Source: Capsicum annuum
Lineage: Eukaryota; Streptophyta; Magnoliopsida; Solanales; Solanaceae
Assembly: GCF_002878395.1 (NCBI RefSeq)
Contig: NC_061118.1
Coordinates: 88,325,910-88,389,909 of the forward strand
Length of the DNA stretch: 64,000 nt
Direction: 5' to 3'
Below are positions 46,310 through 57,409 of this stretch, piece after piece. The notes under the pieces were generated by a model. That model saw nothing but the letters and a program-made list of their open reading frames with translations, did no database searches and was not told the origin of the DNA. Position numbers and translations under genes: made by a program. How positions within the stretch are numbered: the first letter of the stretch is position 1; every line of letters begins with the position of its first letter.

Positions 46310-46790
46310 TTCGGCCATTGAATGTAACCTCCTCGTTATTGACTTAAAACTTGAGCTCCCTCTTTTCTATATCAATCATTGCACTACCTGTGGCCATGAA
46401 TGGTCTTCCCAATATGATGTACATCTTAAAGTCAACTTCATAATCCAAAATTACAAAATCATTTAGAAAAATGAAGTTATCTACTTTCACCAACACATCA
46501 AACGAAATGCCCACGGGTTTCTTTACTGTGTGGTCTGCCATCAACAACTACATAGTAGTCGGCTCTGGAGGGCTCAAGCCCAATTTCTTAAATACATCCA
46601 GTGGCATCAAATTTCTACTGTCTCCCAAGTCACATAACACTTTGTCAAATCTGGATGTCCCTATAGTACATGGGATCGTGAACGCATCGGGATCACCCTT
46701 CTTCTTATCTAGGGATTTAGAAGTAACTACATTGAAGTGATGCAATCCACCAACTTCCTCAAAACTAGATGCTCGTTTCTTCATCACCAA
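46310..46790 (-). pseudogene. Element F aspartic protease (Athila type)
   Basis: Minus frame [106 protein letters not shown] then VNNEEVTFN. The CDLGASINLMP motif of Athila proteases is here CDLGDSRNLMP, keeping the catalytic Asp. About 160 codons almost open, with one stop at 46344-46346 (position seen only as a break). Confidence 0.88.
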
Positions 46791-47099
46791 TTATTTCATA
46801 AACTTGGCATACCTAGGCATCAACTCTAATGCCTCAAGGAGAAGGATACTAAAACTCAGATCGTTTAGCATCTCAATGAATCTTTTGAAATTTTTGAACT
46901 TTCCTTCCTCTTTCTTCTATTTTAGTCTTTGAGGAAAAGATAGGGGCGGTCATGGAATTTGTTTCGCTATAGGCTCATTGACCTTGCCCTCTTACCAACA
47001 CTAGCATCAATACTTGTCACCTTGTTTGATTTCACAATAGGTGTCTCAACAACTATAGTACTATCATTTTTTGGAACATAAATAGTAGGTAATAGGGGA

Positions 47100-48692
47100 T
47101 CAATAGTAGATATACCACTCTGAGTGTTAATAGAGAGATAGTCACATCATTCTTTGAATTTTGAACCATGTTGCTCAAAAAGGTACCCGATTGCCTCTAA
47201 TTTAAAGTGGCCGACATCTGTCCAAACTGCATCTCTAACTGCTTGATTGCAGTTGCATGAGAATCAACCTTCTGTGTCATACCTGAGATATTAGCCTTAA
47301 TCTCCTTAAGGAATGTCTCCTAATTTTCTTAACCCATCACCAATTTGGATAATAATGCCTCCATTCTCGATTCAGTATCACGGATGCCCAGTGGAATATA
47401 CCTATCTCCTTTCTCTTTCTAGTTATCTTTTCATCTCCAATAACCATCACGCTCCCTACTAATATCTCTATATCTATCTCTATAATAGCTTTGACCTTGG
47501 TTTCCTTGCCTTTTATCTCAAAAACCTTCCAATTTATGATCAAGATACTTAGTATCCTCTTCTAAGTTAGTCTCGTATACTCTAGAGGCTGAACCCTATG
47601 AACCTACCGTGTTTACCTTCTTGAAATTCACTATTTCAAATTGCTTAGCCAGCAACCCAATATTAGTCCTCAGCTGTGCAATCTCTTTTACCAAAAACTC
47701 ATCAATTGCTCTATGGTCGCTTGAAGCTCCAATGGCATAAGTGCCATCACCTTTATTAACCTCCTAAGTATGTCACCCTCGATTAGTGAGAGAGATCTGG
47801 TCTATAACCTCAGAAGTTGCTTGCCAGCGTAATCTCATGAATGCTCCTCTAGTGATTGTGTCCTCCATGGCTTGGGAACTAATGTTTAGGGATGTATAAA
47901 TTATCTCCAATAAACTTGTCCCTAAAATACGATGATTGGGTACCATGCTTAACCTCTTCTTAAACTGAAACCAAGACTCATACATAGACTCCGAATGTAG
48001 CTGCCTGAATTCGTATATCTCATTCTTTAACTGCAACATTTTGGATGGAGGAAAGAAACAGTTCAAGAATTATCTGCACAACTCATTCCAAGTGGTAATA
48101 GATCCTCTTGGAAGTTCCCCCAACCATAAAGAAGCTTTTCCAGTCAATGAAAAGGGAAACAACCTTAATCTAAGTACCTCCTGGTCTACCCCCAGAATAG
48201 TATAAGAAGTGCAGATCCCTAAAAAATTATCAAGATGCATATTTGTGTCATCTTTAGCTGAGCTTAAAAATACATCTTTCAAATTTAAAAGCATGATCAT
48301 GGCACTAGTTATATAAAATTTCACATTAGGGAAAGTGCAAGAGGAAAGATAGATCCTGTTTCTGCCAGATCAATGTATCCCATATCCTTATCAACATTAT
48401 ATGGATGAAAGTACTGGAATATTGGAATCACTTAAACCTGGCCACCATAAAATATATCTGGATTACCGTTGAATGTTATTTGATGATCAACTGTCGGTCT
48501 TATCCTAGCTATCTTTGCCGGTTGAGCTAAGTGTGCCTCCTCATCCCTTCTCTGATTAGCAGAATCTGCTAACAACTACTCCATTTTTCTATCAGTAATG
48601 CTCTATGGATCACCTGGAGCAGGGGGAGGAACCACATTAGGATCATCCCAAAACCCTTTAAGATGGCCTGTATATATTGGTTCAGTCGTCAT
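47100..48692 (-). pseudogene. Element F gag (Athila type)
   Basis: Starts MTTEPIYTGHLKG at 48692. After a variable stretch it has LRLFPFSLTGKASLWLGELP, RGSITTWNELCR, FFPPSKMLQLKNEIYEFRQL, SMYESWFQFKKRLSMVPNHR and LEIIYTSLNISSQAMEDTIT, the Athila capsid pattern. Two long open pieces (48324-48070 and 48066-47773) are separated by a stop. The downstream part to 47100 is low-complexity and broken. Confidence 0.88.
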
Positions 48693-48850
48693 ATGATTAG
48701 GCTATAATAGTCTCTCTGGATAGGATTCAGTAGTAGTAAGGGATTTTCTTAACTCCTGGTTCTAGGCATACACTGGCATATACCCAACTAATAACATAAA
48801 AGTAAAAGCCCAAAAACTCCAACAAACTTTAATCAATAAGTACACCGTCT

Positions 48851-48868
48851 TCTCCGACAAAGGCGCCA
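48851..48868 (-). other. Element F primer binding site (tRNA-Asp type)
   Basis: Minus strand reads TGGCGCCTTTGTCGGAGA, matching the tRNA-Asp complement TGGCGCCGTTGCCGGGGA at 15 of 18 positions. It lies five bases from the LTR. Confidence 0.85.
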
Positions 48869-48873
48869 AAATT

Positions 48874-49941
48874 TGGATTAACTCCCAAACTACACCTCCA
48901 ACTGAAGGATAAAATGGTCGCTATCAAGTAAAGTAGCCTAACTAGGTTGGGGTCAAAACAACACAGAAGACGCAAATTTGTATCTCTAGCTTTCTAAAAT
49001 TAACGGGCAGAACTAAAAGTGATGAGGGACGTAGTAACAATTTCGAACAAGTAGTAAATCTCAACTTTGGTTGTACTCAGTCAGAGATCAACACTAGGAT
49101 TGTGTTCCCCCTGGCTTCTTAACTTAGTAGGCTTATCGTTCTATATTGAACATAATCAAGTAGACTATATCAACTATATCGAGTAGAACACTAGGATTTT
49201 GTTCACACACATCAAGTAGACTATATCGACTATTTTATGAAAAACAAGTGACTATGAATTATCCCTTAACAATGTAGGAGGATTTAGCTTTACATATCTT
49301 GGATTCCTCACTAGATAGTGTTATTATGAGTTTTAAACAACTCAGCACTCTTAGGTGTAGTCTTTGCACAATCAAGTAATAACTTCAATCATTCAAACTG
49401 TGAGCAGTCACTCCAACATAATCAACTACATATACAATTAGTCGCTAAATGCATCTAATAGCTTATTTCAACACTTTTTTCTAATGCCCAAAATTAATTA
49501 AATTCCTTAACAATCGTTTTGATAGAATTCCTTACTTCAAACTTACAAAGCTAACTATTACATCTATCTTGTCAATAGCAATACTTTAAAACAATTCATC
49601 TCCCCTCCCCCCTTTCACAAACCTTAACTAATGAAATTCATTTAAAAAACTAGTACAAAATTCAAATTAAATGATGATTACCACCTTTTATAATACCTCA
49701 AATACGCAATTCATAACAAAATTCTAATTTGAGGTAGAAAGATTATCTATTTGAAAATAACCCTAAACTTGAGTTCTTGAAAGATTTTCAAAATTCTTGA
49801 ATGAAACTTAGTTTCTAGTAATTTTGCACTGTCATTTGTTTCTCTTTCATAAGAATTCATATATACTTAGACTAATTTCCTCTATCTCTCTTTTGATACC
49901 ACTAAATAAGGAAAAAAATAGAAAGTACATATATATATATA
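48874..49941 (-). repeat. Element F 5' LTR, upstream part missing
   Basis: Starts tggattaactcccaaac next to the primer site. Shares aacactaggattgtgttcccc with the LTR at 42278-43734 and gtagcctaactaggttgggg with 42330 and 50010. Its 5' end is lost: element G's LTR begins at 49942 after an AT run (49929-49941), so G probably inserted in its U3. Confidence 0.75.
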
Positions 49942-50894
49942 TGCATCACGTTTGATACTCCCAAATTACAACTCTCATTAGAAAGCGTAAGCGGTCACTG
50001 TCAATTATAGAACCCAACTAGGTTAGGTGTCAAATCCCACAGGGAATACTGTGCTCACTAAGTATTGTAATCGTTACTGGACTGTTGATCAGAGGTTCCT
50101 GAATAAGGGGGGGGGGTTTGATTTTTAACTTATAAGGTAATTAATTGTAACAAGCGTATTCCAATGAATGATTCTCTTTGTAATTTTTAATTTAATAAGA
50201 TTAAATAAACCAGGGCTATGGTTACAAAAATGCTAGCACAACTAGGGTTGTGAATCACTTAAGAGTTCGAATTAGCAAATTCAATTGCAAGAAGGGTTGA
50301 ATCCTATTCTTTATCCCTTAGTTTCTCAACCTAAGTGGATAGATTATCCTCTAATTCTCTCAAAATCAAAGGATACAGTGTTCTTTCAATCATTTTCTCA
50401 TGTACTCTAATCCTGTTAGGGCATTTTCCATTAACCCAAAGGTTAAAGCCCTTAGAATTCATGTAAACACTCCATTTTTCCAACAAACACTTTCCTTTCA
50501 AACAAGTGATGTTCTTGGGATCATTTTTCAAGTTTACAACCAAGAAAAGCCATTAAATTGAAGAAAGGTTTATACAATATCAGTTATTCATGGAACTCAA
50601 TTTGATTCACAACCCATAGATGCTTTTCACATTAAGGATCCCATAACCCTAGGTATGGGAACTTAGCCACAAAATTCCATAAAAGAAGAAGAAATAATTC
50701 TTGTCTTATTCACAAATAGATTTAGAATTCACTTACAAAAGTCTCAAGAATCTGTTCTTGGATCTTCAATAATGAATTGAATGATTAACTTCCCTAAAGA
50801 TATGCTTCAATCCCCAAAGTACTAGGTTACAGAAATTTTCTATAGATGAAAAACTTGTAAGAGATAAAAAAATCCACCACTAACCCTAAAATTT

Positions 50895-50906
50895 AGTATT
50901 TATATG
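50895..50906 (-). promoter_or_regulatory. TATA box in G 3' LTR
   Basis: Minus strand reads CATATAAATACT, about 50 bases downstream of the word/tandem-repeat block in LTR sense. Confidence 0.6.
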
Positions 50907-50950
50907 TTCCCAGGTAAAAAGGAATTTAAAATTTAAAATAAAAAAAACTG

Positions 50951-51290
50951 CGTCCAAGTCGACGGACAAAGTGGTGGTCCATCGAAAGTATGACGGTCCA
51001 CCATTTGGTCTATCACTGAGTCCTTCAGAAGAATGGTTTCTGGATAAAGCCTGACAGTCCAACTAGTGGTTCGTCGAAAGTCTGGTGGTACACCATTTGG
51101 TCAGTCACTGAGTCCTTCAAAAGAGTGGTTTCTTGATAAAGCCTGATGGTACACCTGGTGGTCCGTCGCAAGACTGATAGTCCACCATTTGGTCCGTCAC
51201 TGAGTCCTTCGGGAGGCCATGTTCTTGTTAAGCCTGACGATCCACCTGGTGATCCGTCGCAAGACTGATGGTCTACCATTTTGACCATCA
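50951..51290 (-). repeat. Tandem 92-bp repeats carrying GACGGTCC words, G 3' LTR
   Basis: The phrase ccatttggt recurs at 51001, 51093 and 51185 (and ccatttt at 51277), a period of 92 bases, about three and a half units. Each unit has ccaccatttggtc, cactgagtccttc, aagcctgac/tggt, cacctggtggtccgtcg and aagactgatg. Words such as gacggtcc and ggtccgtc occur in both orientations. This is the word block of this LTR, expanded in tandem. Confidence 0.88.
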
Positions 51291-51447
51291 AATTTCTTTT
51301 CTGCTACTTTTTCCAAGTTTCTTCTGTGGTTCAATCCTTTCCCTGAAACAGTTAAAAAAACTCATTAAATACCACTTTGGTTGCTTGAAAACATACAATT
51401 TTCCCAAGAAGATGATGCTAAATATTCCATAAAAAACCAGAATATCA

Positions 51448-51462
51448 ACACCCTCAACTTAA
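51448..51462 (-). other. Element G polypurine tract
   Basis: Minus strand reads TTAAGTTGAGGGTGT directly before the LTR start TGATATTC, preceded by taggacaagcaattatc. The ggacaagcaa box is shared with element C (near 23060). Confidence 0.82.
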
Positions 51463-52907
51463 GATAATTGCTTGTCCTAAAGCAACTGAGCACCTAATTA
51501 TGAACATGAACAATACAATGATTTGTAACCAACCACTAAAACATTTTGATGCAACTATTCACTCATAATTTCACTCAAATAAATTTAACATATCAGGGTC
51601 TACACCCGGAATTGATCACAATTCAGCACACAAACATGGATGTTACATCCCACAGAGAACAACAAAACTCAATAAAACTCCAATTGCCCTTACAACAATG
51701 AAGTCCACTACTCAACACATGATGTGGATGCAATTTAAACTCTCACACTCATCAAAAAAGTTACAAGCATAGTCCAAAATACCTATAGGCTTTCCCTAGC
51801 CATACGACACCTCCTCAAGGTTGACTCGCTAGGATCAAATAGGTCTTTTCAAGGCTTTTAATGAGGCTTCAGGTTAGGTAAGGATATGATTTTGGATAAA
51901 GTGATTCATTAAGACTTAACTCTCTTTTTCTTTGCATCGTTGTAGCCCAGATCAGCTCATTTACTACTTCTAATAACAGGCTCTTTTTTAGACATAACCC
52001 CCCCCCCTTTTTAGAGGGAAGAAGACAAGTATCAGTTACCCTCAACTTATGTTGATGTATTCAGTTAAGGTGCACAATATCTTTGAACTGATCAGGGATA
52101 AAAGATTTTAGATTAAAGTTTACACTCAGTTTCCATTTGGCATTTGCACCTTGATAAAAGTCAACCTCAACTTAGGTGTTTTGCCTAAGTTAAAGTGTAC
52201 AATACCCAAATATTAGGCCAAGGACAGAGTAGGATGCTAACGCCCTACCGAGAGTAAATGAAAGTTGTTGGAATTGAAAAGGGGTCCTAAAGGCACAACA
52301 CGGGTTCAAATAAGATAGAAATCTTTTTGGTGGGGTTATTTATTTAGGTTAAGTAGGTTAAAAGTACAAGGAAGCCTGTTATCCTATCCTATTGAATCCA
52401 CTAGAAGACCATATCAATGACTCAGGAAAGTTCTAGGCATTAGACTATGCATGAAATGAAGGTAAATCCTCATACCCACAGGCAACTGAGCTAAATTTCT
52501 TCTGCAACTTTTAGAATGTTCATCACCTGATTCATTTACCTCTTATAGAATAATGCCAAATGTAGATTTACTGAAGGTTATGTACACATATTTGCATGAA
52601 TAAAGTAAATATTTACATACACATGCTCATTGTTTTATGCCAACATCATTCATTATCCATATTTACAATGAAGTACTGAAACAGAAACATTTTATAGATA
52701 ATCATTAAACATAGATATTTACATCATAAGCTACAGAATTTGAAATGTAATAATAAAAACACCCTATATATGTCGCTTTAGAACATGATTGGATTTAGAA
52801 TATCAGCAACAACATCCAACCATGATGTAAATACACCCCTCCTCACACAAAAAGATATGCATTATCCTCAAAGCAATAATTTATTGTACATGGTTGGATT
52901 GGGATAT
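51463..52907 (-). other. Element G 3' untranslated region
   Basis: No reading frame. Two further taagttgagg-like boxes on the minus strand at 52041-52050 and 52165-52174, each followed by a ttgtacac/tgtgcac-like phrase, resemble the purine tract region. A C10 run lies at 51998-52007. Confidence 0.55.
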
Positions 52908-54926
52908 TTACTTTGCCTCCTATTCCTTTGAGGCATTTTTTAGGTGGAGTGAGGTCCTTGCCTCCCTACCCAATGCAATATTTTCACCTATAGTAGTAGG
53001 AGCAGTCACAACCTCGCCCTCCACAATATGAGGGATCGTCTTCCGAACTGAACTTGCACTTCGCCCCTTGCTGGGGTAGCACTAATAGGGACTCCTGCCG
53101 CTTCGTTTTATGCTTCTCTTTGCTTCCTTTCAGGTTTTTTCTTTGACTTCTTTGTAGCTCTTTTCAGGTTATGTTACTCTAACTCCTCAGGTGGCATTAC
53201 TTCTCTCTTCTTCCTTTTTTTTCTTTCTGTGTTGCTTTTTCATCCATTTGTTACTTTTCTTTGTCCTTTACGGGTCTACCCATCAGATTTATAATGCCCT
53301 CATCATCATCACTTACCACTAAAGTTGGCACAAATACAAGCGACTGTGATTGCTTCCCTTTTAACTCTGCTATGTCAGCCTTTGCCTGCTCAGACTCTGC
53401 CATGAGCTTGGTAAGATCAGGGAGAGATAGTGAATCTAGCCTTTTGCTAATGTGGGATTTCATGTTATCCATCCTAACTTGAATATTTTGAAATGGCCTG
53501 ACTGCTTTGGCTATAATTTCATCCACAAAAGGTTTGAAATCTCCAACCCACTTTTCTAACTGTTTTTGAAACCGTTTTTGATTCTTCACCACCTTAACAA
53601 AATTTTTTGGGTTGAACTTGTATTCAGCAAACTCTGCTCGACCAGTAGACTGTGTAGAACCTGACCCTACAGACGTATAATCAGGTAGTACATACATGGT
53701 GATGGGTAAAGGCATACCTTTGAGCATTTTTGTAGCCTCGGGAGCTAGAGCAAACTAAGGCTGATATACTAGAGGCTCGATCATATGAATTTCAAAATTT
53801 GATTCATTTTTTGACTTCTCAATGTCTTGCCTATGAGTAGCCTATACTTCGTTGTCAACCCCACGGATCAGCGGCACACCGTCTAATTTGCATAACTTAG
53901 TGACAAACATGGGAAGGGTATAGAAGTGGTCACTTTTTGTTCCCATACGAACACCTCATCTACAATTAGCTAGCCAAAATCAATTGGTATCCCTGAAACC
54001 AAACTGGCTACTGCTACTGCTCTATGATGATCCAAGTTCCCATATTCTTTTGTTGGCATTAACCTCAACAGAACAATAGCCCACCAGAACTTAGCTTTAA
54101 AGCTAAGAGTGAACTTTGCAATGCGCTCTTTGGAATTAGACAACCAGGAAGGATTTTCATCATCAGTCAATAAAGAAGCTGCCCAACGTCTCTGACTGGA
54201 AGAATTTCTCATTCTATACTCAAAATTTGGGACAGCGAGTGGAGCCTTATATCCTGGATCGAATAACATCCTGTTAATTGTTAAGGCTAAGATATCAACG
54301 GTGACCCCTCGAATTGGGGCAGACTCTCTATTTAGTCTATTTGGGATTGAAGTCCCCTTTGGGCATTCCACTTTCACCAAACACAGATAATTTGCGAAGA
54401 ATCCCCTTACCTAGTTTGGTTGGTACTCTCCTGGTGATATGCTCATCCATGCCAGTCCATATTTGTTGAACCAGCGCTCTAACTCGGGATATTCATGAAG
54501 CTCTGTTGTCATAATCTGATGTTATTCTATGAATGATCTTCTGATCCCTCGAGTTGTGGTTGTTAACCTGTCATAGAAATATTTTTGTGCTCCCTCTATC
54601 TGCCACCTGATAGCCTCTCGAATCTATAGATCCTTTTGCCTAATAACATTATCACTCTTTAGTTTAGCTTCAGCATCAGGAACTTCTATTTGATCCTCCA
54701 CGTTAAAAGTTTTAGTTTCACCCTCTACAGGCAATGGTTGAGTTGTATCTACAGTTGCCTTATTTGGGCTTGAACTTGTACTGCTAGAGGTACTCTAACT
54801 CTCCTTCTCAGACTAGGAGAGTATGAGAGCTTCTCTTTTATTTTGTCTGGTGTTGTAAGTTAGTGTGAATGCATTCCTACCTCGTTAAGATCTTTCTCCT
54901 CTGGTTTGTGGAAGTTTAGGAACCAT
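52908..54926 (-). pseudogene. Element G extra frame (putative plant transposon protein), nearly full length
   Basis: ATG at 54926-54924, directly after an acceptor-like gacttctttttcag. MVPKLPQTRGERS leads through a Ser/Thr-rich part (STSSSTSSSPNKATVDT) to the conserved domain: YGLAWMSISPGEYQ, VRGFFANYLCLVKVECPK, APIRGVTVDILALTINRMLF, RRWAASLLTDDENPSWLSNS, FTLSFKAKFWWAIVLLRLMP and DHHRAVAVASLVSGIPIDFG. It then has a region RFQKQLEKWVGDFKPFVDEI and a coiled coil (MAESEQAKADIAELKGKQ), ending in a Lys/Glu-rich tail. About 670 codons with about nine stops, mostly Trp or Gln/Arg-like positions. Better kept than the F copy. Function unknown. Confidence 0.75.
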
Positions 54927-54975
54927 AACACCTGAAAAAGAAGTCATGAATTAGTTCAAAATTCAAAAATAGTCA

Positions 54976-54986
54976 CATTATATAAT
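54976..54986 (-). promoter_or_regulatory. TATA-like sequence upstream of the G extra frame
   Basis: Minus strand aattatataatgtg lies just downstream of the word block 54995-55145 and 50 bases before the ATG. It could be a core promoter or simply the AT-rich end of an intron, given the acceptor-like site next to it. Confidence 0.35.
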
Positions 54987-54994
54987 TTTGCCTT

Positions 54995-55145
54995 GTGATG
55001 GTCAAGTTGGTGGTCTGTAAAAAAGTTGACAGTCTACCAATTCAACCATCACATCTTATCCAGAAAGTGTCATCTCAGAGTGCTTTGTCACGATCAAGTT
55101 GGTGGTCCGTCATAAAGTTGATGGTCCAGCAATTCAATCGTCGCA
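54995..55145 (-). repeat. Inverted-word block upstream of the G extra frame
   Basis: gtgatggtcaagttggtggtc, gacagtctaccaattcaacc, cacgatcaagttggtggtcc, gtcataaagttgatggtcc: about two units of some 75-80 bases. The wording (gatggtcc, ggtccgtc, gtccacc-like) is that of the G LTR block 50951-51290. Confidence 0.68.
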
Positions 55146-55856
55146 CTTTCGTCTTCAGCCACAGTTTTTGGTTTGACCCTTTTATCGAGCAATTGCATAT
55201 CAAATCAATTTCAAGCTATCAACACAGCACTAAACTCATATTTTAAGCACGTTCTTTGAATTTTACAACTTATGCTACTCAGATTTCACACAAATTGGAA
55301 CATTGAAGTCTAACTCAAGTCATTCAAACTCAACACAATAGGGACAAACCAAGAAAAACAAATCATACTCTTACACTTAATATGGACAACCAGAAGAGAA
55401 GGGTATGCACATACCTTGATTTCATAGGTATGCTACATGCTTGAAAATTCAGAGACAAGCCTAACTTGAAAGAATTAGGATTGGACTCTTTGGGGTATTT
55501 TATTGAACACATGCGCACATGATTTTTTTGACCGCTTAAAGCATAAATTTGGGTACTCAAGACTTCCCCAATAGCGTGTACACCAACTACAATAGCTAAT
55601 CACAATAATTATTACAACTAAACATGTAGTTAGCAATGAAAACACTATTTCAAAACTTTTTCTATATTTCAAGTTCTTAGCGTATAATCGTATCCAAATT
55701 GAGAGAGTTAAGACAACTTACTAGATCTGATGATGTAAGAGGGTGAGTTAATGCTTGAATATACTATGTAATTCCACAAATTGGAGAGAATTTTTGAGAG
55801 AAATTGAAGGAGGAGTCTGGGGGAATGGACAGTTGGATGGTTTTTAAAACTAAATT
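55146..55856 (-). other. Leader or intron between H word block and G extra frame
   Basis: In minus sense: a TATA-like gttttaaaaacc at 55840-55851, a pyrimidine-rich leader (cattcccccagactcctcct), a donor-like gatctagtaagttg near 55722, then an AT-rich stretch without a frame. Consistent with a transcribed 5' leader and intron of the extra frame. The join between H-type and G-type sequence should lie here. Confidence 0.45.
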
Positions 55857-55945
55857 GACCGTGATTGCGGTCTTAGTTCTACGATTGCAGTCACGCGACC
55901 TCCACAATCGTGATGACATGGACCGCGTTCACAATAACTAAGACC
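55857..55945 (-). repeat. Inverted-word block inside element H (word GATTGCGGTC)
   Basis: gaccgtgattgcggtcttag, ctacgattgcagtcacgcga, cctccacaatcgtgatgac and atggaccgcg. Same vocabulary as the H LTR (58608-58695) and the C LTRs. Confidence 0.7.
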
Positions 55946-56124
55946 AAACAATCTATTTTTTTGTAGTTTTGTTCGGTTCAAATTGCCAATTTCACATGTT
56001 TCTCTTTCAAATTCGATCAAAATTTCCTTTAGCAATAACATCTCATGGATTATACATGCAAAAAAATAAAGATTAATTTTACTCTACCATTAATGAATAA
56101 AAAGGATACTTGCCATTTTTCGTG

Positions 56125-56180
56125 CTGGTTTGCCTCCCATCGAGTGCTTTATTTAATGTCGGGGCACGACGCCTCCACCT
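56125..56180 (-). other. Conserved GGGAGGCAACC box, element H
   Basis: Minus strand reads gtcgtgccccgacattaaat, aaagcactcgatgggaggca, aacc. Third example of this box in the window, again just after the gag-like frame. Confidence 0.72.
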
Positions 56181-57273
56181 CTTATTTTGTGTCTCCACTT
56201 AGAAGAGTTGAATCTCTGGCCCAACTTTTGTTCAAAATGCAATGAGCGGCAGAGGACAGAAAATTCAGATCATCCATGATTAGTCTTGGAATAGGCGAGG
56301 ACATGGCAAGCAAGTTTTGATCTTGCCATTTGGAAGACTTTAAGCTCTTACCCAATTTGATAGAAACTTTCCAAATTTGTTCTTTAGGAAAAAGTGAGCA
56401 AGTCAATATACCATTCATTGTATATTGGAAGTTGAGTTTCTTGGCCATTGATGGATGGGGTTCCATATGCTCCTTTGGAATGCCAAATTCCAAAATATAA
56501 GAGTCAGACTCCGTCATATCACAATCCTTCATTCATTCAAAGCAATGGATCCTCATTACATTCTCTAAGAATAAAGTTGAAAAGTGGGTTGAACGAGGTC
56601 CAAGACCTAATTTTGGGTTACCTTCCTCCGAAGCATCTTCGCCTCAAAATGAACTAGAGTCATTATAAGAGATTTGCTTTGATTTTTCTCTTGACTCTAG
56701 TATTATTTCTTTTATTGTGGCTTCTACTTCCTTATATGAGTCGGATGATTGGGAAGCCACTAAGGAGTTTTCGTTACTAAGCTTGTCATCATAGCTTGGT
56801 TTCTCTTCTTGACAAACCTCCTCTCGGGAGGTGGGCATGTTAGGGATTATTTCAAGCTTTTATTCTTTGCCCATTACCTCCTTCTTGACACTTTTCGATT
56901 CTTGACGCATGTATTCTATATTATCCCCCATTGCATCTACCCAATCCAAAATAAGTAATAACCTTGAGTCACAACTATTGGACTCGGTGAGTTGCTCTTT
57001 CTTCTTATTATTATAAAACCTATTAATCTCACAAAAAAACTGGCGATTCGGTTAGTATACTAGGAGGTAGAGGCATTTGGACAATTATCCTAATGTACAT
57101 TCGACTACCACATAAAGGACAACTATACTCCCTATAGGATCGAGATGGTGATTCTGTCTCTCTCCGAGGGGCATAGTTACAATCTCTCCTGAAGTGTGGT
57201 CCATCACAATATGAACATGGTTGTCAAGATAGGACTTCCAACTATCCAACTTATACCTGGTAGAAGATGCCAT
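56180..57273 (-). pseudogene. Element H gag-like frame
   Basis: Starts MASSTRYKLDSWKSYLD (compare MASWNEYEFDVCNSYLD in C), then HLDPIGSIVVLYVVVE. Later a Ser/Glu-rich stretch (SQSSDSYKEVEATIKEIILE) and a 116-codon open part starting MKDCDMTESDSYILEFG with GIPKEHMEPHPSMAKKLNFQ and LTCSLFPKEQIWKVSIKLGK. The Cys motif seen in C is frame-shifted here. No enzyme motifs. Unrecognised; a packaging role is an inference from position. Confidence 0.6.
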
Positions 57274-57391
57274 AGATAAAAGTAAAAATAAAACAAAATC
57301 TACCTACAAAGAAAATAAAAAACATATATATACAAGCTTGAATTCAAGCAAGTAAACTAAAATTCCAAACTAACTTAATACGCCAAATTGT

Positions 57392-57409
57392 TCCTCGACA
57401 ATGACACTA
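57392..57409 (-). other. Element H primer binding site (tRNA-Asp type, degraded)
   Basis: Minus strand reads TAGTGTCATTGTCGAGGA, like the C site tagtgccattgctgggga and the tRNA-Asp complement. Confidence 0.68.

Larger units (their letters stand above)
40506..49941 (-). mobile_element. Element F: Athila-like gypsy element without pol
   Basis: Minus strand: partial 5' LTR (49941-48874), tRNA-Asp type primer site, gag, protease, then directly the GGGAGGCAACCC-type box with no RT or integrase between, a word block, a leader, and the plant-transposon-protein frame split by an inserted LTR. The left end is not resolved. It looks like a non-autonomous Athila-type derivative that kept gag and protease. 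Confidence 0.75.
49942..51447 (-). repeat. Element G 3' LTR
   Basis: Ends are tgcatcacgtttg (49942) and ccagaatatca (51447), i.e. TGATATTCTGG...GATGCA in minus sense. The purine tract lies at its right side, so it is the 3' LTR of a minus-strand element. It contains gaacccaactaggttagg near its 3' end, a TATA-like box (50895-50906) and the 92-bp repeats. A G10 run lies at 50107-50116. Confidence 0.82.
49942..55200 (-). mobile_element. Element G: Athila-like element, 3' part
   Basis: 3' LTR, purine tract, 1.4-kb untranslated region and a nearly continuous extra frame on the minus strand. Upstream of the frame, gag-like sequence and LTR belong to a different LTR family (H), so the right limit of G is uncertain, between 55145 and 55857. 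Either G is 5'-truncated or G and H form a chimera. Confidence 0.65.

Noticed and set aside
50951..51290. CRISPR-like or satellite array
   Set aside because: Three units of 92 bases without spacers, inside an LTR; it is a local tandem repeat.
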